From: Viridilinea sp964592425
Lineage (GTDB): Bacteria; Chloroflexota; Chloroflexia; Chloroflexales; Chloroflexaceae
Assembly: GCA_964592425.1 (NCBI GenBank)
Contig: CAZQCG010000019.1
Span: 1 to 64,000, forward strand
DNA: 64,000 nucleotides
Direction: 5' to 3'
In this document: positions 1-7,567 of the stretch, one piece after another
Position numbering within the stretch: the first letter of the stretch is position 1
Layout of the letters: every line of letters begins with the position of its first letter
Position numbers and translations under genes: made by a program
Notes under the pieces: generated by a model
Seen by the model: only the letters and a program-made list of their open reading frames with translations
Told to the model about the DNA's origin: nothing
Database searches by the model: none

Positions 1-55
1 CACGCCCTCACGCCCTCACGCCCTCACGCCCTCACGCCCTCACGCCCTCACGCCC
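1..55. repeat. Octamer tandem repeat CACGCCCT
   Basis: Six exact copies of the 8-bp unit CACGCCCT and a partial seventh run from the left window edge, so the array may be longer outside. It lies just past the stop codon of the UbiB-like gene on the minus strand. A second CACGCC-rich tract occurs near 53.8-54.0 kb, so this simple sequence recurs in intergenic DNA here. There are no spacers, so it is not a CRISPR array. Confidence 0.9.
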
Positions 56-66
56 CTCCGGCTACC

Positions 67-2199
67 CTACGAGCGATCGCTGTGCGACCGGAGCGAACGC
101 ACCAGCATCCAGACCACGACGGCGCTGTAGACCAGCACAGCCAGGAACGCCAGCACCACCAGCCCGTAGACGTACTCCCAAACGACGCCCTCGAATAGGC
201 GGAAGAAGCCCAGCCCCAGGGCCGAGCCGATCAGCATGCCCGCCAGGATCATGCCGACCGAGAGGCGCTGCAGGCCGGCGTCGGTGCTCGTCGAGAGCCG
301 ATCCAGCTTCGCGCCCAGATCGCCGGTATCGATCTCCATCTTCAGCTTGCCGGCCTGATACTGGTCCAGCCACTTGACGGTCGCGTCGGGCAGGCTGGGG
401 ATGCGCCGCAGCACCTCCTTGCCCGCACGGATCGCCTGTGACTGGAGCGTGTCGACAATCGCCTCCGGCGTGAACTGCTCGCCCACCAGGCTCTGCACCT
501 CGCCCACGACGACCCCAAATAGATCGACGCCGGGCGCCATCACCACCGTCGCCTCCTCGGTCTGGGCGATCGCCTTGACGGCGAGAGTGAGCTGGCGGTT
601 CATGCGCAGGCCATTGCGGGCCAACTCGCCAAGCACCTTGTTCATCAGTGCGCCGAAGGTGTCGCCCGCGCCGTACTTCCAGTTCTGCATCAGGGCGCGC
701 TCGACGACGGCCTGGTACTCGACCTCGTCGATCGGGCGGGTCTGGACGCTCAGCCTGCGCAGCGCGTGGGCCACGCCGTAGGTGTCGAACCCCTGGAGCG
801 AGGTCAGCAGGTCAAAGAGATCGAGCCGCTGATCCTGGCGCAGCTCGCCTACCAGCCCGAAGTCGAGGAAGGTGATCAGACCGCTCTCGGGCGCGATGAA
901 GAGGTTGCCGGGATGAGGGTCGGCGTGGAAGAAACCGTCTACGATGATCTGCTTCATCATCGCCCGCATGAAGGTCCGGGCCAGCTCCACCCGGTCGATC
1001 GCGGGGTCGACAGCGTCGATCTTCGAGATCTTCACCCCCTCGATGAACTCCATCGTCAGCACGCGGGCGGTGCTCAGCTTGCGGTAGACCTGCGGCACAT
1101 GCACGCCGGTTACAGAGGCCAGGCTGTCGGCCACCCGGATCATGTGGTAAGCCTCGTTGGTATAGTCCAACTCCTTGTTCACGCCCTCGGCGAAGACCGT
1201 CACCATCCCTGACAGGTCGAGGTTGCGGGCCCACCCCTGGCGCCGCTCCAGCATGCGGGCGGCCTCGAGCATGATCCGCAGGTCGGTGCGCACCTGGGCG
1301 ACGATGTTGGGGCGCTGAACCTTGACGATCACTCGCGTGCCGTCATGGAGGGTCGCCCGGTGTACCTGGGCCGTGGATGCCGCGGCGAGGGGTTCGCGCT
1401 CGAAGCTGGCAAACAGCTGGTCGGGCGGACCGCCGAGCTCGGCCTCAATGATCGCGTGCGCCTCCTGGTACGAAAAGGGCGTGACGGTACTCTGGAGCTT
1501 GTCGAGCTCGATCCGCCACTCCTCGGGCAGGAGCGAGGCCTGACTGGAGACGATCTGGCCAAGCTTGACGTACATCGGCCCGAGCTGCTCCAGCATCAGG
1601 CGCACCTTCTGCGGGGTGGTCAGCTTATCGAGCTCGCTCTCACGGCCGGTGATCAGCCGGGCCGCACGGGCGCGGAAGCTCTGGAGCGGACTGTTGCCGA
1701 GGGCGAGCTCGACGCCGTACTGCAGGGCCGTGTCGTAGAGCTGCTGGAGGCGCAGGTTGTCGATAATGCGCGAGCGCTGCCCGCTGGGCAGGCGCTCGAT
1801 CAGCCGCCAGAGGGCTTTCCGGCGGTTGTTCGGGTCGAGGTTCGGCCGCTCGAAGCCGAACACGGCGTCGGTCAGGCTGATGACCAGGCCGACGATCAGG
1901 GCGTCGAGCACGAGCCAGAGCAGGCCGCCCACAACCCAGTCGGTACGCACGAGCCAGCCGGTGACGACGAAGACCACGACGTTGATCATCAGCACCCAGA
2001 GGGCGACGTTCCAGATCACGAGCTGGCCGGTCAGCACGAGTAGGATGGGCTTGAGAACCCAGCTGACGAGGCTCAGGATCAAACCGATGCCCAGGTACGT
2101 CCAGACGGTGGCTCCAGGGATGCTGATACCAGGCAGCAGCGGGAAGATCAGGGCGATGACCAGCGTGTGGATCAGTAGCTCAAGTGAGAGACGACGCAT
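67..2199 (-). CDS. ABC1/UbiB-family atypical kinase with N-terminal four-helix membrane domain
   Basis: A 710-residue protein of the UbiB/AarF/ADCK atypical kinase-like family, whose characterised members support isoprenoid-quinone lipid metabolism at the membrane. Seen: a KLGQ motif at residues 212-215, the Ala-rich loop (LAAASTAQVH) near 271-280 that replaces a P-loop, a lysine in VKVQRP near 293, then HADPHPGN and DFGLVG catalytic-loop and metal-binding motifs, and two hydrophobic helices at the C-terminus. Residues 1-110 form about four hydrophobic helices resembling the YvlD/phage_holin_4_2 type, an uncommon N-terminal addition. The start at 2199 is chosen because GGAG lies 7 bases upstream; an in-frame ATG at 2259 would overlap the previous gene. 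Third gene of a leftward operon, 16 bp after the 158-residue protein. Substrate unknown. Confidence 0.88.
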   Translation of the reverse strand: MRRLSLELLIHTLVIALIFPLLPGISIPGATVWTYLGIGLILSLVSWVLKPILLVLTGQLVIWNVALWVLMINVVVFVVTGWLVRTDWVVGGLLWLVLDALIVGLVISLTDAVFGFERPNLDPNNRRKALWRLIERLPSGQRSRIIDNLRLQQLYDTALQYGVELALGNSPLQSFRARAARLITGRESELDKLTTPQKVRLMLEQLGPMYVKLGQIVSSQASLLPEEWRIELDKLQSTVTPFSYQEAHAIIEAELGGPPDQLFASFEREPLAAASTAQVHRATLHDGTRVIVKVQRPNIVAQVRTDLRIMLEAARMLERRQGWARNLDLSGMVTVFAEGVNKELDYTNEAYHMIRVADSLASVTGVHVPQVYRKLSTARVLTMEFIEGVKISKIDAVDPAIDRVELARTFMRAMMKQIIVDGFFHADPHPGNLFIAPESGLITFLDFGLVGELRQDQRLDLFDLLTSLQGFDTYGVAHALRRLSVQTRPIDEVEYQAVVERALMQNWKYGAGDTFGALMNKVLGELARNGLRMNRQLTLAVKAIAQTEEATVVMAPGVDLFGVVVGEVQSLVGEQFTPEAIVDTLQSQAIRAGKEVLRRIPSLPDATVKWLDQYQAGKLKMEIDTGDLGAKLDRLSTSTDAGLQRLSVGMILAGMLIGSALGLGFFRLFEGVVWEYVYGLVVLAFLAVLVYSAVVVWMLVRSLRSHSDRS

Positions 2200-2215
2200 C
2201 GCTTCGCTCCGTGGA

Positions 2216-2692
2216 TTAGCGGGCGCGGGTGTAGCCCAGGGCGCGGGCGATCGCCTCAAGCATCACGCGCTCCTCGTGGCTTATGGTGTCGCCGCCGAGG
2301 CCGAAGAGGCCGCCCTCGCCGTGGGCCGACGCGACCCCCTCCGCCACGGCAATCACGAAGGCCCGGTACTCGTCGATCTCCTGCGGCGTTGCGGTGCGCT
2401 CCAGCAGGACCACGGCCTGCCCGCAGAGGCCTACCGCTTCCTCGCCGATGTTCGCGTAGGCGTACCCGGCGCCGCCCCCGCGCTGACGCTCCGGGTCGAG
2501 CCGGGCGACAATCTCGGTCATTAGCTCGCTCTGCGCGTAGCGCCTGCCGGCCTCACGCCAGCCCGCGATCATTGCGTGGGCCTCGTGCCGTCCGCCTCCG
2601 GGCGAGGCCATGGCGACCGCAGCGGCGGCTGCCATGGGTGCGTCGCCGAGCAGCGCCCACTGGGCGTCACTGAAGCCTGTGTGCCTTGTCAT
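2216..2692 (-). CDS. Hypothetical protein, 158 residues
   Basis: No family recognised with confidence. It is a soluble, helical, Ala-rich protein with no signal peptide or membrane segment. An N-terminal FSDAQWALLGDAP stretch is followed by an Ala/Met-rich segment, and the last third (ISHEERVMLEAIARALGY) is acidic. Its ATG overlaps the stop of the preceding 80-residue gene in an ATGA junction, so translation is probably coupled. The UbiB-like gene follows after 16 bp. Conserved order with a UbiB-like kinase suggests a shared membrane-lipid or quinone-related role, but that is inference only. Confidence 0.7.
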   Translation of the reverse strand: MTRHTGFSDAQWALLGDAPMAAAAAVAMASPGGGRHEAHAMIAGWREAGRRYAQSELMTEIVARLDPERQRGGGAGYAYANIGEEAVGLCGQAVVLLERTATPQEIDEYRAFVIAVAEGVASAHGEGGLFGLGGDTISHEERVMLEAIARALGYTRAR

Positions 2693-2931
2693 TGCTCAGT
2701 CCTCATCATCGAGCTCGGTGCGCGCGAGCTGCGGGCGGCCAGGGGCTTGCCTGTGCGGCGGGCACGCCCCGCATGCGATAGGGCGTCGGCCCAGATCTCG
2801 TCAGCCGACACACTCGAGGCCGGGTGGAAACCAGACATGGTCACTGACCAGAACTTGTAATGCTCGACAATCGCGTAGCGGAAGAGCGTCGCCTGCTCGG
2901 CGAGCCCTGTGAATGCGTCCAGATCGGCCAT
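2689..2931 (-). CDS. Small hypothetical protein, 80 residues, first gene of the UbiB-like operon
   Basis: The ATG at 2931 is preceded by GGAGGAGC at ideal spacing, which sets the start; upstream in-frame sequence is antisense to the recombinase remnant and is not taken as coding. The protein begins MADLDAFTGLAEQATLFRYA, is helical in its first half, and ends in a basic, low-complexity tail. It has no membrane segment and I recognise no domain. It overlaps the following gene by 4 bp. It is easily missed because a longer frame covers it. Confidence 0.65.
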   Translation of the reverse strand: MADLDAFTGLAEQATLFRYAIVEHYKFWSVTMSGFHPASSVSADEIWADALSHAGRARRTGKPLAARSSRAPSSMMRTEQ

Positions 2932-3060
2932 TGCTCCTCCACGCTGATCGCAAGGGTGGGTCTGAACCAGACAGTAGCACCGCCGCAGCCCGGAGGCATC
3001 GGCAAAGCTGGCAGATGTCGCAACCAATAGTAGAAGGGCGTATGTGCGACATGCTTCGTC

Positions 3061-3649
3061 GTGGGGATGTCGGTGCTGCTCAGAGTGGAAACGCAAATCA
3101 GCAGTTCTTGCGTCGCCCTGCTCAGCGCGGCGATGAACCTGGCCGTGGTCGAGGGCCTCATCCGCAAGAACCCCTGCGACGGGGTAAAGATCGTGCGCCC
3201 CGAGCACGAGGAGGAGTACCGCGGCCACGCGCTCAACCCGGAGGAGTGCGAGCGGCTGCTTGCGGTGGCCCGCAACCGCTGGCTCTTTGCGCTTATCTAC
3301 ACCGCTTTGGCCACTGGCATGCGCGAGGCCGAGCTGATCGGCCTGCGCTGGAACAACGTCATCCTGACGGGCACGAGGCCGCGCATCCAGATGGTCGAGC
3401 AGTACAAGGTGGTGCGGGGCGAGGGGCGCTGGCAGAAGACCAAGAACCGCAAGTGCCGCGACATCGAACTCGACGGCGAGCTCCTGGCGGTGCTGATGGC
3501 GGGCGCCCGCTACGCGGAGGTGTCCGAGATGCTCGGTCACTCGTCGGTGAAGGTGACCCAGAATATCTACACGCACGCCTTACCCCGAGACGCGCCGCGA
3601 GGCGGTGACCGGCCTGGGCCGGCTGCTGAAGCGCGCGGGAAGTGCCTGA
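3061..3649 (+). pseudogene. Degraded phage-type tyrosine recombinase (integrase)
   Basis: The frame opening at 3061 carries a typical core-binding-to-catalytic junction (LSAAMNLAVVEGLIRKNPCDGV) and the box I arginine region (ALATGMREAELIGLRW). Three lesions are visible. The N-terminal arm is missing. The segment between RDIELDGELLAVL and YAEVSEMLGHSSV lacks about 50-60 residues including the HxLRH box. A frameshift follows the IYTHA tyrosine region, after which the expected PETRREAVTGLGRLL tail continues in another frame to a stop at 3647-3649. The gene points toward the 3' end of the tRNA-Thr gene, the usual position of an integrase at a tRNA attachment site. Not functional. Between 2932 and 3060 I see nothing coding. 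Confidence 0.85.
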
Positions 3650-3746
3650 TGCAGCATAGAGTCGCAGATAGAGTCGCGGCAAAGCCCGAGGGCCCAGGCG
3701 ACCACGTGGATCACTTGAACCCTCTGCGTTGTGGTGCCTCAACCTG

Positions 3747-3822
3747 TGGAGCCAATGCGGGGGCTCGAACCCCGGACCTGCTGTTTACGAAACAGCTGCT
3801 CTACCAACTGAGCTACATTGGC
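3747..3822 (-). tRNA. tRNA-Thr (anticodon CGT), CCA encoded
   Basis: Read on the minus strand, the acceptor GCCAATG pairs with CATTGGC. The D-arm has GCTC/GAGC, the anticodon stem GCTGT/ACAGC carries loop TTCGTAA with anticodon CGT, the variable loop is AGGTC, and the T-arm is CGGGG-TTCGAGC-CCCCG. Discriminator T and CCA are encoded at 3747-3750. It reads ACG codons. A consensus promoter lies 15 bp upstream. The recombinase remnant abuts its 3' side. Confidence 0.97.
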
Positions 3823-3836
3823 ATTGCTGCCTGGCG

Positions 3837-3865
3837 ATTGTAGCCCAAATACACCTACATGTCAA
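3837..3865 (-). promoter_or_regulatory. Sigma-70-type promoter of tRNA-Thr
   Basis: On the minus strand TTGACA (3860-3865) is followed after exactly 17 bp by TACAAT (3837-3842). The tRNA 5' end is at 3822, a suitable distance for a short 5' leader. Confidence 0.85.
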
Positions 3866-3943
3866 GCTGATCGCCCCCGTCTTCACCACTGAATGCACAG
3901 CTTTCAGTTGCCTTAAACGTCGCTTCGTCCTCCCCCCCCATGC

Positions 3944-3949
3944 TATAAT
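3944..3949 (+). promoter_or_regulatory. Candidate -10 box for lon
   Basis: A perfect TATAAT lies 42 bp before the chosen lon start. No good -35 hexamer is found at 16-18 bp, so an activator or an alternative sigma factor is possible. Assigned from the -10 box only. Confidence 0.5.
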
Positions 3950-3991
3950 GATCGCACCCCGCCCCCACTGTTGCGGGCCTGGAAGCCCCCA

Positions 3992-6457
3992 ATGGAGGCA
4001 GCTTTGCACGAGGAGCGCGCCGTTCGATTTAATTTTCAGCCCGCTGGTGCCGGCGATGCGCCCCATGACGCAGCCCCGCTCGAGCGCGATCTGCTTGTGT
4101 TGCCCCTCTCCGATACGGTGCTCTTCCCCCACATGCTCGCCCCGCTCTTCCTGATCGAAGGGGCCGCCATTAGTGCGGTCGAGCAAGCCTGGGCCGGTGA
4201 TCGTCTGGTGCTGGCCCTCGCCCGCCGTGATCGCAAGGCTGACACCGCCGAGGGCGAGAGCTTCTTCGGCGTTGGGGTCGAGGCCGAGATTGAGCGTGTG
4301 CGCAAGATGCCCGATGGTTCCACCAGTGTGGTGGTGCTCGGACGCCGCCGCATGCGGGTGCTTAGCCAGCTCAGCGAGACGCCCACCATCCGCGTGCGCG
4401 TCACCCCTCTCGTCACCACCGAGGAACGCTCGCTCGCCGTTGAGGCGCTCACCCGTGCGGTGCTGGCCCTCTTCGAGAAGGTCGTGCGCCTCTCGCGCAC
4501 CCTCCCTGATGATGCCTATACCTCTGCGCTCAATATTGATGACCCCGGCAGCCTCGCCGATTTCGTCGCCTCGGTCATCCCTATGAGCCTCGCCAGTCGC
4601 CAGGAGATCCTTGAGACGCTCGACGCCGAAGAACGGCTGCACCGCGTCTCGGCTCTCCTCACCCACGAGCTTGACCTGCTCGAACTCGAACATCGCATCC
4701 AGTCCCAGGTGCAGAAAGAGGTTGACCACGGTCAGCGCGAGCTCTTCCTGCGCGAGCAGCTCAAGGTGATCCAGCGTGAACTCGGCCAGGACGATCCGGC
4801 TCAGCGTGAGCTTGCCACCCTGCGCACCCGTGCCGCTGCTCTCACTCTCCCTGAACAGGCCCGCGTGCGCGTCGATGAAGAGTTGGCCCGCCTTGAGGCC
4901 ATCGCACCGATCTCGCCTGAATATACCGTCACCCGTACCTACCTCGATTGGCTACTCAACCTGCCCTGGGGCAAGTATAGTGCGACCCCGATCGATCTGC
5001 GCCAGGCCGCCCAGGTGCTCGATATGCATCACTATGGCCTGACCCGCATCAAAGATCGCATCCTTGAGTTTATCGCGGTACGCCAGCTCACCGGCACCGC
5101 CCGCCGTGCTCCCATCCTCTGCCTGGTCGGGCCGCCCGGCGTCGGCAAAACCAGCCTCGGTCAGAGTATCGCTGAAGCGATTGGACGCCCCTTTGTGCGC
5201 CTCAGCCTCGGCGGCGTTCACGATGAGGCCGAGATCCGCGGCCATCGCCGTACCTATATTGGTGCACTGCCTGGGCGAATTATTCAGCGCATGAAACAGG
5301 CTGGCACCCTTGACCCTGTCTTTATGCTTGATGAGGTCGATAAGATCGGGGCCGATTTCCGCGGCGATCCCGCCGATGCCCTGCTTGAAGTGCTTGACCC
5401 TGAGCAGAATTGTAGTTTTAGCGATCACTACCTGGATCTGCCTTTCGATCTTTCACAGATCTTCTTCATCACCACCGCCAACTTCGGTGATGCTGTGCCT
5501 GAGCCGCTGCTCGACCGCATGGAGGTGATTACGCTCCCCGGTTATACCGAGGAGGAGAAACTGGCGATTGCCCGCCGCTTCCTCGTGCCGCGCCAGCAAG
5601 ATGCCGCCGGGCTGCCCGGACGCCCGCTGCGCTTCGGCACCGCTGTGCTGACGGCGATCATCCGCAACTACACCTATGAGGCGGGGGTACGCGGCCTTGA
5701 ACGGGCCATCGGGGCAATTTGCCGTAAGACGGCCCGCCGGATCGCTGAAGGCCGTAGCTATAGCCACGTAATTACCCCGCGCAGCCTCGCCCGCCTGCTT
5801 GGCCCGCCCCGCCATTCCTTCGGCCTGCTCGACTCCCACGACCAGGTCGGCGTGGCCCTCGGCATGGTCTACACCGGTGTCGGCGGTGACACCATGCCCG
5901 TCGAGGTCTCAGTGATGGAGGGCAAAGGTGGCCTGACGCTCACCGGCCAGCTTGGTGAAGTGATGCAGGAGTCGGCCCAGGCCGCCCTCTCTTACATCCG
6001 CGCCAATGCCGCCACCCTCGGCATTGACCCGCGCCGCTTCGAGAAGATCGACCTGCACATCCACGTCCCCGAAGGGGCCACGCCCAAAGAAGGCCCCTCA
6101 GCTGGCGTGACCATCGCCATCGCTCTCATCTCGGCCCTCACCGGGCGCCCCGTGCGCCGCGACCTGGCGATGACTGGCGAGATCACCTTGCGTGGCTACC
6201 TGCTACCCATCGGCGGAGTCAAAGAAAAGCTGCTGGGAGCCATCCGCACCGGGGTCACCGAGGTGGTGCTGCCGCAACGCAACAGCCCCGACCTCGCCGA
6301 AGTGCCAGCGGCTCAGCGCGCCCGCCTGAAGATCCACCTGGTGGAGAGCATTGCCCAGGTGATTGATCTGGCACTTGGTCCGCCACCGCCTTCCCAGCCC
6401 ACCGAATCACGCAGCGCGCGTCGCGTGATCACCCGCCCTCCTCGCCGCGAGGGCTGA
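3992..6457 (+). CDS. lon: Endopeptidase La (Lon, ATP-dependent Ser-Lys protease)
   Basis: A cytosolic AAA+ protease of about 821 residues, normal LonA length. Order: N-terminal substrate-binding (LAN) domain, helical linker, AAA+ module with Walker A GPPGVGKT at 380-387 and a Walker B FMLDEVDKIG region near 445, then the protease domain. The catalytic Ser is S703 (KEGPSAG) and the catalytic Lys K744 (GGVKEKLL). It degrades damaged and regulatory proteins. I chose ATG 3992, preceded by GGAAG at 6 bp spacing; a TTG at 3971 is the main alternative. Single gene, flanked by tRNA-Thr on the other strand and by palindromic repeats downstream. All key residues are intact. Confidence 0.97.
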   Translation: MEAALHEERAVRFNFQPAGAGDAPHDAAPLERDLLVLPLSDTVLFPHMLAPLFLIEGAAISAVEQAWAGDRLVLALARRDRKADTAEGESFFGVGVEAEIERVRKMPDGSTSVVVLGRRRMRVLSQLSETPTIRVRVTPLVTTEERSLAVEALTRAVLALFEKVVRLSRTLPDDAYTSALNIDDPGSLADFVASVIPMSLASRQEILETLDAEERLHRVSALLTHELDLLELEHRIQSQVQKEVDHGQRELFLREQLKVIQRELGQDDPAQRELATLRTRAAALTLPEQARVRVDEELARLEAIAPISPEYTVTRTYLDWLLNLPWGKYSATPIDLRQAAQVLDMHHYGLTRIKDRILEFIAVRQLTGTARRAPILCLVGPPGVGKTSLGQSIAEAIGRPFVRLSLGGVHDEAEIRGHRRTYIGALPGRIIQRMKQAGTLDPVFMLDEVDKIGADFRGDPADALLEVLDPEQNCSFSDHYLDLPFDLSQIFFITTANFGDAVPEPLLDRMEVITLPGYTEEEKLAIARRFLVPRQQDAAGLPGRPLRFGTAVLTAIIRNYTYEAGVRGLERAIGAICRKTARRIAEGRSYSHVITPRSLARLLGPPRHSFGLLDSHDQVGVALGMVYTGVGGDTMPVEVSVMEGKGGLTLTGQLGEVMQESAQAALSYIRANAATLGIDPRRFEKIDLHIHVPEGATPKEGPSAGVTIAIALISALTGRPVRRDLAMTGEITLRGYLLPIGGVKEKLLGAIRTGVTEVVLPQRNSPDLAEVPAAQRARLKIHLVESIAQVIDLALGPPPPSQPTESRSARRVITRPPRREG

Positions 6458-6469
6458 TTGAAGTATGGG

Positions 6470-6585
6470 CTAGTACCAATACCTTTCAGATAAGCTCACG
6501 CAAAGCCGCAAAGCCGCAAAGCTTCTGCATCTGATCGGACTTGATCGATCTGCGCTTGCCCCTATTTGAAACGTATTGGGGCTAG
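6470..6585. repeat. MITE-like element A with CTAGTACCAATAC ends
   Basis: The left end (ctagtaccaatacctttca) and the reverse complement of the right end (ctagccccaatacgtttca) match at about 20 of 25 positions, making imperfect terminal inverted repeats on a 116-bp segment. The same end sequence bounds a different segment at 21421-21560. The interior holds a short doubled aaagccgc unit and no gene. It begins 12 bp after the lon stop. Confidence 0.55.
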
Positions 6586-6619
6586 TACTCAGTCTCAGAA
6601 ATTCGCTGCGGGTTCCTGG

Positions 6620-6672
6620 GAGCGCGGGCGTCCCGCCCGCATCTGGCCTGAGCGGGCGAGACGCCCGCGCTC
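6620..6672. terminator. Long GC-rich hairpin downstream of lon
   Basis: Arms 6620-6640 and 6652-6672 pair over 21 bp with one mismatch around an 11-nt loop (core GCGGGCGT). There is no T tract, so it is either a strong structural stop between the converging lon and SH3-protein genes or a member of a dispersed palindromic repeat family. The rest of 6458-6743 holds element A and nothing coding. Confidence 0.55.
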
Positions 6673-6743
6673 TCGGGCCACAACTGCCTGCGGAGTTTCG
6701 GCAGGCTGTACTAGGTAAAGGTGTGGCGTCTTCCCACCTCACT

Positions 6744-7412
6744 TCATGGCACTGGCGTGAGAAAATCAGCCGCGACGTAGCCTTCCAGCCCATCAGGGGC
6801 GCGTACCTGACGCCAGAGCCGGTCGGCATTAGAGACATCTGCGCCGATCTGCTCGACTGTGGTACCGTCAGGTAAGGTTGCCAGGGGACTTCCCTCAATG
6901 GAGGGCTGTGGGCGCAGGAAGAGTCCTTCAGCACCTGTGCCGGTGACGACAAAACGCTGCGGCTGGGCCGGGGTAGGGGCCGGCGTAACGGTGGGCAGCA
7001 CATCTACCGGCAGATCGCCATTGGCTGGCAAGGTGCCTTCAGCTGCCGCCGTTGGCCCAGGCTGCTCAAAGCCCAGGCCGGCCTCTCGCTGATCAGTGCG
7101 GGCAAAGGCCAGCAGGGCAATCAGCAGCACCACAAGCAAAACGCCGATCATAGCGATATAGCGCCAGCCACCTGTCTGCAACCAGAGCTGAAATTCCTGG
7201 GGTGAGGCAGGGATGGGACCACGGCGCTGGCTGCGCTGGCTGCTCGTACGCTCACTGCGCCAACCAGGATTAATCGGCTCACGCTCCTCCCATTGGCCAT
7301 CCTCAGCCGAAAGGCGCGCTGTACGCTGCGGTTCGGTTGGTAGCGTCTCATCGTCCGCATCCGGCAAACGTCGAGTCTTTGCATGTCGCTCCTGATCGCC
7401 TGGATCACCCAT
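6744..7412 (-). CDS. Membrane-anchored protein with C-terminal SH3b domain
   Basis: A 222-residue type II membrane protein. A charged, disordered cytoplasmic part (1-80) is followed by one transmembrane helix (84-104), a Thr/Pro/Ala linker, and a bacterial SH3 domain (about 155-222, with GLFLRPQPSIEGSPLATLPDGT and WRQVRAPDGLEGYVAADFL). SH3b domains usually bind cell wall or protein ligands outside the membrane. The start at 7412 has GGGAGGA 5-6 bases upstream; the ATG 33 bases further out has no such site. Divergent from the FtsX-type permease gene. Function not known. Confidence 0.8.
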   Translation of the reverse strand: MGDPGDQERHAKTRRLPDADDETLPTEPQRTARLSAEDGQWEEREPINPGWRSERTSSQRSQRRGPIPASPQEFQLWLQTGGWRYIAMIGVLLVVLLIALLAFARTDQREAGLGFEQPGPTAAAEGTLPANGDLPVDVLPTVTPAPTPAQPQRFVVTGTGAEGLFLRPQPSIEGSPLATLPDGTTVEQIGADVSNADRLWRQVRAPDGLEGYVAADFLTPVP

Positions 7413-7567
7413 CGCGTCCTCCCACGCGCTGCTGCGGCCTGCCAATCACCTGTGTGCCACCATCATACCATCCCTTTTCAACTCCGCTACGGCCTTACGC
7501 CCTCTATCTCCAATGGTGTAAGATATACTCGTTGACCCTCGCTGCTCTCTACTGAACAACCTAAACC

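Noticed and set aside
1..55. Possible CRISPR or origin iterons
   Set aside because: Head-to-tail octamers with no spacers and no DnaA boxes or rep gene nearby.
2932..3576. Upstream part of a 295-codon minus-strand frame
   Set aside because: It is antisense to the recombinase remnant. Only the last 80 codons, from 2931, have a ribosome site and are annotated.
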